From the NCBI GenBank assembly GCA_018240405.1, contig JAFEFW010000644.1, positions 1 to 64,000 of the forward strand: a DNA stretch of 64,000 nucleotides, written 5' to 3'. Numbering within the stretch: the first letter of the stretch is position 1; the number at the start of each line of letters is the position of its first letter. This DNA comes from Pseudomonadota bacterium (GTDB taxonomy: Bacteria; Pseudomonadota; Alphaproteobacteria; Acetobacterales; Acetobacteraceae). This document shows positions 26,934 through 35,812 of the stretch, in pieces. The translations under genes and the position numbers were made by a program. The notes under the pieces were generated by a model. The model did no database searches and was not told the DNA's origin. It worked only from the letters and a program-made list of their open reading frames with translations.

Positions 26934-27803
26934 CTACATCCAGAACGTCACGCGGCCGCGAGCGCGTACGAAAAAGGCCCAGGAAATCGCACACAACACG
27001 GTGCTGTAGACCAGCGCCGCCGCCCAGACGCGCAGTGCCACATACTCACCCAGCATCGGCGCCCGCACGATTTCCAGCAGCGAGTAGAATGGATTGATGA
27101 ACAGCAGTGCCGCCGAGGCGCCCAGCTGTTCCGGCTTCCATATCACCGGCGAAATAAAGAAGGCGATTTGCATAACACTATTTACGATCGGCTGAATGTC
27201 GCGAAAGCGCGCGCAGAACGCGCCCAGCAGCAGCGTCAGTGCCAAGGCGTCGACCACCCATAGGGCCAGCCCGGGCAGCGCAAGGAACGCGTCTGCGCCG
27301 GGCCACATCCAGAAGATCGCAAACACGACGATGATCACGACGATGTTGTGTGCAAGCGTAACCAGGTTCCGGATCAGCGTGCGGATGGAAAACACGAAAA
27401 ACGGCATCCGCACGGAACGGATGACCGATTCGGCTTCGGTAAACGTCGTGCATGCTTCCGACACCAAGGAGGCCAGGAATCCCCACAGCACCTGTGACAG
27501 CGCCAGGAACGGCAGGTAGCTGCGCAGGTCCATGTTGAACAGCTTGGCGTAGAGGAAGCCCAGTGAGGCGACCATCACGCCGGTGGAGATCGTCAGCCAG
27601 AACGGGCCGAGCATGGAGCCGCGGTAGCGCAGGCGGACGTCCAGCCATCCCAATGTCAGCGCCAGCCGCCACAAGCGGAGCCCGGCGACAACGTCCTCCA
27701 CGGCCTGACGATTCCGTGAACGCATGGACATGTCGGCCGTCAAATCCAGGACGACATCCGCCGGCGCGGGCGGGATTTCGTGCAGTGTGGCGGCAGTGCT
27801 CAT
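26934..27803 (-). CDS. ABC-2 type permease for polysaccharide export (KpsM/Wzm type)
   Basis: 289 residues. The cytoplasmic N-terminus (about 55 residues) is followed by six membrane helices. The segment WLDVRLRYRGSMLGPFW before helix 1 is the standard signature of polysaccharide-exporter permeases. Other conserved features are the helix with MVASLGFLYAKLF and the C-terminal NPFYSLLEIVRAPML motif. It pairs with the ATPase encoded immediately downstream. Together they form an inner-membrane exporter for capsule, O-antigen or a teichoic-like polymer. Confidence 0.9.
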   Translation of the reverse strand: MSTAATLHEIPPAPADVVLDLTADMSMRSRNRQAVEDVVAGLRLWRLALTLGWLDVRLRYRGSMLGPFWLTISTGVMVASLGFLYAKLFNMDLRSYLPFLALSQVLWGFLASLVSEACTTFTEAESVIRSVRMPFFVFSIRTLIRNLVTLAHNIVVIIVVFAIFWMWPGADAFLALPGLALWVVDALALTLLLGAFCARFRDIQPIVNSVMQIAFFISPVIWKPEQLGASAALLFINPFYSLLEIVRAPMLGEYVALRVWAAALVYSTVLCAISWAFFVRARGRVTFWM

Positions 27804-28043
27804 GGCGCGGTGCCGATACTCGATTCCCCAGGCCCAGACAACACAACCAACAATGCCGGCTGCGCCCTGCGCGACAATTTTCGCGCATACAATGACATGG
27901 GTCGAAATTACCCCGACATGACTTGATTGAAAGATGGAAGTGCGCTAGGCACTTAGGCGAGGTTTCTGAGTCCCTGGGTAAGCGTCGGCCGACCGGTCGC
28001 CGTAACCGGAACGTCGTTTCGCGACCGCGGAGAAAAGCTAAGC

Positions 28044-29225
28044 ATGAGTGGGTCCGATCGTGCCATCCTCGGCCGTAGTCTGTCCGCTGCCGGGGCCCTG
28101 GCTCTTCTCGGTTTGCTGTCCGCCTGTAGCGATCCGGCCACAAAAAGCTCCTTGGCAGAGGCGAAATATTACGCCTCCCACGCTCGTGGGAACTACAAGC
28201 CGCCCGGACCGCCGGAGGACCCGTGGGGCCCGTACATTCGCGAGGCGTCAGCCAAGTACGACGTGCCCGAGGTTTGGATTCGCTCGCTGATGCGCCAGGA
28301 GTCCGGCGGCCGGCTGTACGTGAACGGCGGCCTGGTGACGTCGTCTGCCGGCGCTATGGGGCTGATGCAGGTTATGCCGGCTACCTATGACGGCCTGCGC
28401 AACCGCTACAACCTGGGCGAAGACCCTTACGATCCGCACGACAACATCATGGCCGGCGTTGCCTACATGCGGGAGATGTACGACATCTACGGGACCCCGG
28501 GGTTCCTGGCAGCCTATAATGCCGGGCCCGCGCGGCTGGATGACTACCTGAACAACGTCCGCGGCCTGCCAAACGAAACGCGGAAGTATGTTGCGTCCAT
28601 CGGCCCGAACATCCAGGGCATCTATCCGAACAACCGCTCCGCGGCGGACGAGCTGGCTCTGTACGATGTGCCGATCAACATCCCCGTCGGCCGCCGCTAC
28701 GGCATCACCTCGGTGTTTGCCAGCAATTCCGGCGGTGGTCGCGCTCCGAAGCGGGCGCCGGTGGAGGTTGCGGCGATGCCTGAACCGCCGCGCTATGGCG
28801 GTGCCAAGGTGCAGACCTTCGCAATGGCCGCACCGGTCGTGACGCCGCCGCCGCCCCCGGGGCCGACCCAGGTGACAGCGGTTTCGAAGTCCGGTGGCTT
28901 CCACATCATTTCCACAGCGAATGCCGCTGACGCAGCGCCGGCGCGGCGGTCCGCCGCGCCGTCCGGCGGCGGTCAATGGGCCATTCAGGTTGGCGCCTAT
29001 GGCAACGCCGCACAGGCGCATGGTGCTCTGGCGAGCGCGCAGCAGCATGCGCACACAGAACTTGGCGTGGCGCGGCCGACCGTGGCGAATGTCAAGCAGG
29101 GTAAGACCGTGCTGTGGCGCGCCCGCATGACCGGCCTGTCGCGGGAGAGTGCGGCGTCGGCCTGCGAGAAAATCCAGCGCGGCCGGACAAGCTGCATCGT
29201 ACTGTCACCCGAGGCTCAATCATAA
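28044..29225 (+). CDS. lipoprotein lytic transglycosylase with C-terminal SPOR domain
   Basis: 393 residues. A signal peptide ends in the lipobox LLSAC with Cys28, anchoring the protein to a membrane. An SLT domain (about 62-190) has the catalytic Glu86 in LMRQESGG, then AGAMGLMQVMPAT and the AAYNAGP motif. A Pro/Ala-rich linker follows, and residues about 312-393 form a SPOR domain (WAIQVGAYGN...). SLT enzymes cut peptidoglycan glycan strands. SPOR domains bind stripped peptidoglycan at the septum, so this is probably a division-site or RlpA-like remodelling enzyme. It stands alone, divergent from the exporter. Confidence 0.9.
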   Translation: MSGSDRAILGRSLSAAGALALLGLLSACSDPATKSSLAEAKYYASHARGNYKPPGPPEDPWGPYIREASAKYDVPEVWIRSLMRQESGGRLYVNGGLVTSSAGAMGLMQVMPATYDGLRNRYNLGEDPYDPHDNIMAGVAYMREMYDIYGTPGFLAAYNAGPARLDDYLNNVRGLPNETRKYVASIGPNIQGIYPNNRSAADELALYDVPINIPVGRRYGITSVFASNSGGGRAPKRAPVEVAAMPEPPRYGGAKVQTFAMAAPVVTPPPPPGPTQVTAVSKSGGFHIISTANAADAAPARRSAAPSGGGQWAIQVGAYGNAAQAHGALASAQQHAHTELGVARPTVANVKQGKTVLWRARMTGLSRESAASACEKIQRGRTSCIVLSPEAQS

Positions 29226-29278
29226 TTTGTCCCGCCGGCTCAGCCGGGTGCCAGTGAAGGCGGGCCGGCCATATGAAG

Positions 29279-29315
29279 CGTCTACCGCCTAGGCGATAAC
29301 ATGGGCCAGTAGACG
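29279..29315. terminator. nested hairpin between convergent genes
   Basis: CGTCTAC (29279-29285) pairs with GTAGACG (29309-29315), and the loop holds a second perfect palindrome, CGCCTAGGCG. It lies between the transglycosylase and the convergent FAD enzyme gene. No T-run follows, so it may be a Rho-assisted or processing hairpin. Confidence 0.35.
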
Positions 29316-29402
29316 GCGGCCCGTCCGCTCCTCGTGGCGGTGGACTGACTATGCAGGAGCGTCCGGCACCGATGCGGCTTACTGAACGCCGCCAGCTAAT
29401 GC

Positions 29403-31517
29403 CTACGCCGCCGCCAGCAGGGCCCTAGAGGCCGGCCGCTGGAGCAGTCCGGGCACCAAAGCCTCGGCCGCCAGGGCGCCGGAGATCACCACCGCCTCCA
29501 CGCCAGGACCATGCGTCGCGGCGCCGGCCAGTACCAGGCCCGGCAGGGGTTGCTTTGCCGCCAGTCTTCCCTCGATACCATAGATCGCGCCGCCCGTGCT
29601 CCAGGCATAGCGCCGGAAGGTCGCCGGTGAGGCATCGGTCCGGAACACGATCCTCTCCGCCAGGTTCGGGATGACCTCGGCAGCGCGGGCGATCAGCCTG
29701 TCACCCATCGCTGCCTTGGCCGTGCAATAATCGGGACGCCGCCGCCAAGCCGCCAGCGCGGGCGGGAACGTGTCACCATCTGGTAGCCAGGACTGCGCCT
29801 CGGACTGCGGCACCAGCGCCAGCAACTCCAGCGTGGCGTAGCCCGGTGGCGCGGCGGATGGGTCGACGACTGACGGCGCGACGATCCCGACAGAGCCCAG
29901 GCTGGTACGGGCATGCACGATCGGCGGCATATTCACCGCCCCCCGCAGCCCCAGATGAACACCAAAGGCGGAGCAGGCAGGACGCATCGGCGTAGACAGC
30001 CGGACCAGCGCGCCCGGCGGCAGCAGGTGGCGCGCCGCGGCGATCGGATCGCCGTTCAGCACGACGGCCGAGGCAGGCACGCGCCGCTGCTTCCCACTGG
30101 TGTCGCGAATCAGCAGGCTACGGACGCCGCCGTTGTCGGCTTCGATCCTCAGCACCTCATGGCCGGTATGGACCAGCCCGCCCCGTTGGCGGATGGCGGT
30201 AACCAGCGCCTCCGCCATGCGGCCGGAGCCGCCGGCTGGATAGACGCCGCCGTGGAAGCTGTAGCCGAACAGGGGAACCATCCGCGCCACTGTCAGCGTT
30301 CTTGGCTGATCCGTCACATAGCCCGCCAGCGCCGAGACGCGCTTTTTGGCGGCATCGGTGTGGAGGTAGGTCGCCAGAAGCTCTGCCCAGGGGCGGTCCA
30401 GCCAAATCGCCGCCTCGGGCTGCGCCTTGGCAAATGCCAGCATCGCCGCGGCGGTCTCCGGCGGCCCGGGAATGCCCCCGCGTGCGGCTCCCGTGCTGAA
30501 CATGGCCTCGTAGATGCGGCGCAACACGGCGAACAGCCGGCGCAGGCCGTCGGCATCAGCCGGGTGCAGCACAGCCAGCGCTTCGGCATGGGCCTCCGGG
30601 TCGCGGGGTGGATCGAATACCACGCCATGGTCCCAGAACCGGTGGTCCATTCGCCGCATGTCCAGACGGCCGTCGATGCCCAGGCGCTCGAATACCGATC
30701 GCACGGGGCCACCAGGCTGCCAGCCGGAGACGTCGTGCACGCCGGAGTCAAAGCGAAACAGCACCGGTTGCCCGGTCAGGGGATCGAAGCCGCGCATCCG
30801 CCGTGGCCAGTGATGCGCGAAACCGCCGGCCACGTCGTGCTGCTCGTGCACCTCCACTGTCACCCCGGCATCGGCTAGCAGGGCTGCCGCGGTAAGGCCG
30901 CCAAGGCCGCCGCCCACCACCTGCACCGGCGCAGCGTCCGCTTGCTGAATGGCAGGTGCAGGCCAGGACGCCCCGGCCCGCTGCCGGACCGCCCGCGCCG
31001 CAAACAGCCGGGCCAGCAGGTTCGGCAGCACCGCCGACAGGGCGCCGGCGACGGCGGCAATCCCCCAGTGCAGCCACGCCGGCAGGGCGAGCAACGCGGC
31101 CAGTGCAAAGAACGCGAACAGCGCCGCCCACAGGCCCGACATGATCTGGTTGACGCGATGAAAGATCGGCGATCCTGTCGCGCCCGGATAGTCCGGCGCC
31201 GAGAAGTCCGACGTCCAGGGCCGGCCGAGCGGCAGGCTGATCGTGGCGCCTGCGGCCAGACCCGTCAGGATGATGGCCTGCGCGTGCCCGGCCGTCACGG
31301 GCAGCCATCCCCATCCGGCGACGGCCACGATGGCCAAAGCCGCACAAAGCGCCAGTTCGATCGTGCGCCACTGGCCGCCTCGGATCAGCCAGAGATTGCG
31401 CGCGACCGACGCGGCCAGGGCGAGGCCGAGGCCGGCGATCTCCCAAGGCGACAGAAGCGCGACGGCGGCGATCAGCGCCGGAGCAAGACCAAGTCGAACC
31501 CGCAGGTTTGTCTTCAA
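29403..31517 (-). CDS. membrane-anchored phytoene-desaturase-like FAD oxidoreductase (fusion)
   Basis: 704 residues from a TTG at 31517, chosen because GAGGGGAAGG lies 5 bases upstream. The frame stays open much further, but that part is antisense to tetR. Residues about 10-175 form five or so membrane helices. Residues about 197-225 are a dinucleotide-binding motif (VQVVGGGLGGLTAAALL, then a Glu at the end of strand 2), starting a complete phytoene desaturase / retinol saturase-like domain. The C-terminus has the GAATHGPGVEAVVISG FAD motif. Catalysis is probably desaturation, saturation or isomerisation of a polyene or other lipid at the membrane. It is divergent from tetR and likely controlled by it. 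No crt genes are near. Confidence 0.82.
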   Translation of the reverse strand: MKTNLRVRLGLAPALIAAVALLSPWEIAGLGLALAASVARNLWLIRGGQWRTIELALCAALAIVAVAGWGWLPVTAGHAQAIILTGLAAGATISLPLGRPWTSDFSAPDYPGATGSPIFHRVNQIMSGLWAALFAFFALAALLALPAWLHWGIAAVAGALSAVLPNLLARLFAARAVRQRAGASWPAPAIQQADAAPVQVVGGGLGGLTAAALLADAGVTVEVHEQHDVAGGFAHHWPRRMRGFDPLTGQPVLFRFDSGVHDVSGWQPGGPVRSVFERLGIDGRLDMRRMDHRFWDHGVVFDPPRDPEAHAEALAVLHPADADGLRRLFAVLRRIYEAMFSTGAARGGIPGPPETAAAMLAFAKAQPEAAIWLDRPWAELLATYLHTDAAKKRVSALAGYVTDQPRTLTVARMVPLFGYSFHGGVYPAGGSGRMAEALVTAIRQRGGLVHTGHEVLRIEADNGGVRSLLIRDTSGKQRRVPASAVVLNGDPIAAARHLLPPGALVRLSTPMRPACSAFGVHLGLRGAVNMPPIVHARTSLGSVGIVAPSVVDPSAAPPGYATLELLALVPQSEAQSWLPDGDTFPPALAAWRRRPDYCTAKAAMGDRLIARAAEVIPNLAERIVFRTDASPATFRRYAWSTGGAIYGIEGRLAAKQPLPGLVLAGAATHGPGVEAVVISGALAAEALVPGLLQRPASRALLAAA

Positions 31518-31555
31518 GGTACCTTCCCCTCTTGCCGATCCGGCTGGGCCGGACA

Positions 31556-31574
31556 ATGTTAACGGCGTCAACAT
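31556..31574. promoter_or_regulatory. TetR-type operator O1
   Basis: A 19-bp near-perfect palindrome, ATGTTAACGGCGTCAACAT, in the 74-bp gap between the FAD enzyme gene and tetR. The half-site ATGTT-AC / GT-AACAT also occurs at 31583-31601. It lies 39-57 bp upstream of the TTG start of the FAD enzyme gene, in the region where its promoter should be. Confidence 0.65.
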
Positions 31575-31582
31575 AGGGTGAG

Positions 31583-31601
31583 ATGTAAACAGTGTCAACA
31601 T
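31583..31601. promoter_or_regulatory. TetR-type operator O2, overlapping the tetR start
   Basis: ATGTAAACAGTGTCAACAT, a second 19-bp dyad with the same outer arms and spacing as O1. Its centre is 27 bp from the centre of O1. It covers the GTG start codon of tetR, so binding would block tetR expression directly (autorepression, inferred). Confidence 0.62.
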
Positions 31602-32107
31602 CGGAGCGCGGCTACCACCACGGCGACCTGCGCACAGCCTTGCTCGACGCAGCCGACACGTTGCTCGACTCGGGCGGGGATGGTGCGGTGAGCCTGCGTG
31701 AGGCGGCCCGCATGGCGGGCGTGTCGCCCGCCGCGGCCTATCGCCACTTCGCCGACAAAGAGGCACTGCTGGGTGCGCTCGCGGCTCGGCACTTCGCCGC
31801 CTTCGGGCTGGCACTGGGGCAGGCCGGTGGATCCCGTACTGCGTTGGGCCGCGCCTATATCCGCTTCGCACTGGCCCGGCCCGGCCGGTTCCGCCTGATG
31901 TTCGGGCCGTTGCTGGGGCGCGTCGAGCCGGGCTCGCCGCTCGCGCGAGCGGCGGAAGCGACGTTCGCCGGCATTGAGGCGGCCTCGCCAACGCGGGATG
32001 ATGCCCTGCGTGCCTGGGGCATGGTGCATGGGCTCTCGCATCTGTTGCTGGACGGCGCGATCCGGGAGAAGGACGCAGATGCGCTGATCGACCGGTTGAT
32101 CGTCTGA
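31592..32107 (+). CDS. TetR family transcriptional regulator
   Basis: 171 residues from a GTG at 31592 with AGGGTGAG about 10 bases upstream. The N-terminal DNA-binding domain is clear: YHHGDLRTALLDAADTLL, then helix-turn-helix VSLREAARMAGVSPAAAYRHFADKE. The C-terminal ligand domain is short (about 110 residues) and ends in GMVHGLSHLLLDGAI, typical of the TetR_C/WHG subgroup. It probably represses the divergent FAD enzyme gene and itself through the two dyads upstream. The beta-lactamase gene follows within 15 bp, so it belongs to the same transcript. Confidence 0.9.
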   Translation: MSTSERGYHHGDLRTALLDAADTLLDSGGDGAVSLREAARMAGVSPAAAYRHFADKEALLGALAARHFAAFGLALGQAGGSRTALGRAYIRFALARPGRFRLMFGPLLGRVEPGSPLARAAEATFAGIEAASPTRDDALRAWGMVHGLSHLLLDGAIREKDADALIDRLIV

Positions 32108-32121
32108 GGATGATTCTCGCC

Positions 32122-32991
32122 ATGTCCCAGCTTCTTCTCCGCCGCACACTGCTCGGCGCCGCCGCCTTGTGGCCCGCACACGGCTTGGCCATAGGGGCTG
32201 TCGACGTCGTGGCGGAACTGGCCGCCCTGGAGCAGACGCATGGCGGCAGCCTGGGGGTTGCCATGCTGGATACGGCGACTGGCGCAACCGCCAGCCACCG
32301 CGGCGACACGCTGTTCCCGCTGTGCAGCACCTTCAAGCTTCTCGCCGCGGCCTGCGTGCTGTCGCGGGTGGATACCGGCGCCGAGAGCCTAGCGCGGCGG
32401 GTCGTCTATGGCCCCGACAAGCTGGTGCCTTATGCGCCGGTGACCGGCGAGCATGTCGGTGCCCCCGGCCTGACCGTTGGGGAGCTTTGCGATGCGGCGG
32501 TAACGCTCAGCGACAACCCGGCGGGCAACTTATTGCTGGAGAGCCTCGGCGGTCCGGCTGGCCTGACTGCATGGCTGCGACGCCTGGGCGACAGCAGAAC
32601 CCGGCTGGACCGGTGGGAACCGGCGCTGAACGAGGCGGCGCCAGGTGACCCGCGCGACACCACAACACCGTCGGCCATGCTGTCGCTGCTGAACCGCCTG
32701 GTGCTGGGCGATGTCCTGTCGGTGCCGTCTCGCGCGCAGCTTGCGGCGTGGCTGGTCGCCTGCCGCACTGGCGGCAAGCGGCTGCGCGCGGGGGCGCCAG
32801 CGGGCTGGAAGGTCGGCGACAAGACGGGCGGTGGCGAGCGGAACGCGACGAACGACGTCGCGGTGTTCTGGCCGCCGGGCCGCGCACCTGTGCTGGTGAC
32901 GGCGTATTATGTCGGATCGCCGGCAGCCGAACCCGAACGATCTGCTGTGGTGGCGTCGGTGGGGCGGCTGGCGGCTGGCATGACAGGGTAA
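32122..32991 (+). CDS. bla: class A beta-lactamase
   Basis: 289 residues from the ATG at 32122, which has GAGGA 11 bases upstream. An ATG at 32110 adds four residues. A signal peptide with an RR pair (LLLRRTLLGAAAL) may use the Tat path. All catalytic motifs are present: nucleophile Ser69 and Lys72 (CSTFK), SDN at 130-132, Glu166 with Asn170 in RWEPALN, and KTG at 234-236. These numbers fall almost exactly on the Ambler scheme. The enzyme should hydrolyse beta-lactams in the periplasm. It is the second gene of a tetR-bla pair. The spectrum cannot be read from sequence. There is no mobile-element context, so it looks intrinsic. Confidence 0.92.
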   Translation: MSQLLLRRTLLGAAALWPAHGLAIGAVDVVAELAALEQTHGGSLGVAMLDTATGATASHRGDTLFPLCSTFKLLAAACVLSRVDTGAESLARRVVYGPDKLVPYAPVTGEHVGAPGLTVGELCDAAVTLSDNPAGNLLLESLGGPAGLTAWLRRLGDSRTRLDRWEPALNEAAPGDPRDTTTPSAMLSLLNRLVLGDVLSVPSRAQLAAWLVACRTGGKRLRAGAPAGWKVGDKTGGGERNATNDVAVFWPPGRAPVLVTAYYVGSPAAEPERSAVVASVGRLAAGMTG

Positions 32992-33162
32992 GGGAACAAC
33001 CGTACGGGTGCGGTGCACCCATCATGACGCGTACAATCTAGCCACCACCACGGCCGGCGTCCGCTGGAGCATCGGACAAGCGAGGCGACTGTCCGCCAGA
33101 CGGCCTTTGCAGGCGGTGACGCGAGCGATGGAACGCAACGGCGTTGAACGGAGCCGTGAGGC

Positions 33163-34461
33163 TTACGCCGCCCATCCCGCGACCGCCGGGGGAACCGCCC
33201 CCGGCCGCCGCCATGCCCGATACCGCGCCACATCTGCCATACGCCCGGCATTCAGGTACGCCTTCAGCAGCGTGAACTCCACCAGGTCACGCTGCGCCCT
33301 GCTGCCGCCCATCGGCTCGTGCGCGGCAACTCCGGCTTCCAACGCCTCGATCGCCCGCGTCCAGTCGCCCTGCGCATAGGCGCTGAAGCCGCGCGCCAAC
33401 GCGGCCGTCAGCGGCCGGCTGGCCAGCGGCGACTCGGCCTGCTGTGCCTCGATTGCCTCGATCCGCGCGGAGACACTATCGAGATCCCCGGCCATCGCGT
33501 CGGCCAGGGCAACATGAACGTCGGCAAACGGATTGCCCGGACTTGGGAAGGCAGTGCGGCCGGCCTGCCGGATAGCTTCCCACGCTGCTTTGTCGCCGGG
33601 CGCGCCCGCCAGTTCGGCGCGCCACAGGAAGGACAGCCCGTCGCACAGCACGCTCAAGGCCGGGCCGGGCGCGTTCTGCGGATGCACATTTTCATGGAAT
33701 TGCTGCCACGCCGCGTCGGCGTTGCCAGCGAGCAATTCGAACAGCGCGATGTGCCAGCTCAGGTGCCGGTGAAGCTGTGCGCCCTTACGGTAGCCCGGCA
33801 TCCAGCCGCGCAAATACGCCATTGCGGCCGCGGCCTCGCCGGTTTCGTAGTGCACGTGCGCCTTGATGTGGGCGCCATGGGCGAAGCGGGGGTTCTGCGC
33901 CATCGCGTGCTCGATCTTCGACCGGGCGAGAGCGATCTGGCCAGTCTCTTCCAGCGCAAAGGCGTGCATGCCGGTGAACCACCAGTCGTCGCCGTAGTCG
34001 TCCGCCAGCGCGTCCATCAGATCGGCAAGGCTGCGTTGCCAGCCGAGCCGCCCGCTCAGCCCGAACAGGCCCAGCGTCGTGGCGCAAGGGGCGAGGACCA
34101 TCGCATCGCGCGGGAAATCGGCGAGGTGACGGCGCGTCGCTTCCAGTGCGGGCTCAGGCCGGCCGGCGATCAGTAGCGCAAACACCGCCCGCTGGCTCTG
34201 CTCACGGGGCGTCAACGGCACGGCGATCCCTTGGGCGTCCGCCAAAGCGGCGCGTGCGCCCGCCATGTCGCCCCGCATCTGCAGCGCCCGCGCCTTCCCG
34301 AGATGGGCCAGCATGCATCCGGGATCGGCCTCGAGCGCGCGCTGGAATGCCTCCGCTGGCCCGTCGTTCGCAGCCAGCAGGAGATCGACGCCCTCGACAT
34401 AGGCGTCGCGCGCAGCGGCGGAGGCGGTCGAAACGGGCAAGCCATAGCGGTCGGTCAGCAT
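33163..34461 (-). CDS. TPR-repeat protein, TTC38-like
   Basis: 432 residues with no signal peptide and no membrane segment. The sequence is helical throughout with TPR-type repeats (for example AFQRALEADPGCMLAHLGKARALQMRGD and HGAHIKAHVHYETGEAAAAMAYLRGWM). Motifs DDWWFTGMHAFALEETG and HLSWHIALFELLAGN match the tetratricopeptide-repeat-38 family known in bacteria and animals. Function of the family is unknown. The gene stands alone, with a 384-bp gap on its 5' side. Confidence 0.82.
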   Translation of the reverse strand: MLTDRYGLPVSTASAAARDAYVEGVDLLLAANDGPAEAFQRALEADPGCMLAHLGKARALQMRGDMAGARAALADAQGIAVPLTPREQSQRAVFALLIAGRPEPALEATRRHLADFPRDAMVLAPCATTLGLFGLSGRLGWQRSLADLMDALADDYGDDWWFTGMHAFALEETGQIALARSKIEHAMAQNPRFAHGAHIKAHVHYETGEAAAAMAYLRGWMPGYRKGAQLHRHLSWHIALFELLAGNADAAWQQFHENVHPQNAPGPALSVLCDGLSFLWRAELAGAPGDKAAWEAIRQAGRTAFPSPGNPFADVHVALADAMAGDLDSVSARIEAIEAQQAESPLASRPLTAALARGFSAYAQGDWTRAIEALEAGVAAHEPMGGSRAQRDLVEFTLLKAYLNAGRMADVARYRAWRRPGAVPPAVAGWAA

Positions 34462-34845
34462 GCGTCACCTCTGGGCTCCGCTGAACCGTGCCACGCAGCA
34501 TTCCGGCGTCGCAAGCCGGGGATGTAACCGGTGTGAAGCACTTCATACCGGCCGTTGCGGGCCGGTGACTAACCTTTGCGGCAATGAGTAAGGGGGAGGG
34601 TGCTGATGCATCGCACAGATGTCGACGTCGAGCGGCTGACGTGGTGCCTTCGCAGTGAGCCGGCATGGCATCGGGCTCCGGCGGGTTTGAATGAGGCAAG
34701 GTGGATCGCCACGTCCTATGTCGTGCGGGTTGCCGCCATGCGGGCCTCGGTCCTGGGGCTGCACCAGCGGATGAAGCACACATGGGTCGTGTCGGTAACA
34801 GCGCTGGCCGGCCGGCGACGGTCCGGATAGCGGCAGGCGGTACGC
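34462..34845. other. gene-poor gap, possible tiny ORF
   Basis: 384 bp between two minus-strand genes. A plus-strand frame 34600-34830 (76 codons) follows a G-rich AGGGGGAGGG, which could be a ribosome site. Its product has no recognisable domain and the composition is not protein-like enough to call. I leave it unannotated. No promoter or repeat was identified. Confidence 0.35.
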
Positions 34846-35715
34846 TCAGCCGGCGATGATCTCAATCGGCGCGGGCGCGTCGGTGATCGATCGCGGCAGG
34901 CTCCCGGCGGGGTCGCCGTCGGCCTGCACCGGCACGGCCTGATTACCCAGGAAGTCGATCTGGCGCGCGCGCATCTGCCGCACGCCGGGCGCGTGACCGA
35001 GGAGATGCAGCGGCAGCGCGGCGCCATACAAGGCGGTGGACAAGGGGCCACCGCGGTCGAACAGCACGACGGTGAATCCGGGCTCTGACGGGTTGGTGTC
35101 CTGCGCCAGGCGGAAGGTACCGCCATACAGCCGCCCCTTGCTGACAATAACGCTGGCAGCCTCGGTTTCCCTATCGTCAATGCGGACGCGGATTGGCGGA
35201 AACCGGTAGCGCGCCATCTCCCGCATCGACTGCACCACATAGGCGCTCTTGCCCAGTGCCCGCTTCAGCGGCGGCGAAACATGGTGCACGACCGACGCGT
35301 CGAAGCCGACGCCGATCATCTGTACGAACATCCGCTTGTCCTCACCGATTGTCGCCTGCCCGGGCCATAGGCGTCTGGTCCGCCCGAATGCGAGGGCAGC
35401 GGCGACCGCCCGCGGCGCGAAGGGCAGGGCAAGTTCGTGCGCCAGCACGTTGGCAGTGCCCAACGGGATCACGCCGAGTCTGGTGTCGCTGCCCAGCAAG
35501 CCGTTGGCGACCTCGGCGATGGTGCCGTCGCCGCCGGCAGCCACAACCATGGGCTCACCGCATCGAGCGGCTTCCTGCGCCAGGTCACGGGCGTGGCCGG
35601 GCCGCCTGGTTTCGGCAAGGTCCAGCCGGACCCCGTGGGCAACCAGCACATCCAGAACGCGCCAGAGCAGGTGTGCCCGGCGCCGTCCCGCCACTGGATT
35701 GAACACGATCATCAT
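34846..35715 (-). CDS. diacylglycerol kinase family lipid kinase
   Basis: 289 residues. The N-terminal catalytic half has IVFNPVAGRRRA, the signature VVAAGGDGTIAEVANGLLG near residue 60, and LGVIPLGTANVLAHELALP. The C-terminal beta-sandwich half contains GVGFDASVVHHVSP and the ending VQADGDPAG. This is the soluble DagK/YegS/sphingosine-kinase fold, which phosphorylates lipid alcohols such as diacylglycerol. It is divergent from the PlcP-like gene with a Pho-box-like site between them. It could recycle diacylglycerol to phosphatidic acid. Confidence 0.9.
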   Translation of the reverse strand: MMIVFNPVAGRRRAHLLWRVLDVLVAHGVRLDLAETRRPGHARDLAQEAARCGEPMVVAAGGDGTIAEVANGLLGSDTRLGVIPLGTANVLAHELALPFAPRAVAAALAFGRTRRLWPGQATIGEDKRMFVQMIGVGFDASVVHHVSPPLKRALGKSAYVVQSMREMARYRFPPIRVRIDDRETEAASVIVSKGRLYGGTFRLAQDTNPSEPGFTVVLFDRGGPLSTALYGAALPLHLLGHAPGVRQMRARQIDFLGNQAVPVQADGDPAGSLPRSITDAPAPIEIIAG

Positions 35716-35812
35716 GGCAAATCCGCCGCGCTCCAGGTGGGCCGACTCGGCCTGGGAAATCAGTGAGATCGCGTCGCTTAACGGCAGTGTATCTCAGCCC
35801 CATGGCAATATC

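Noticed and set aside
29403..32336. One 977-residue frame on the minus strand
   Set aside because: The first 270 or so residues are antisense to tetR and bla, Pro/Arg-rich and without domains. The real gene starts at the TTG at 31517, which has a good ribosome site.
34600..34830. 76-residue frame with a G-rich leader
   Set aside because: The G-run could mimic a ribosome site, but the product has no domain, signal or coding-like composition.
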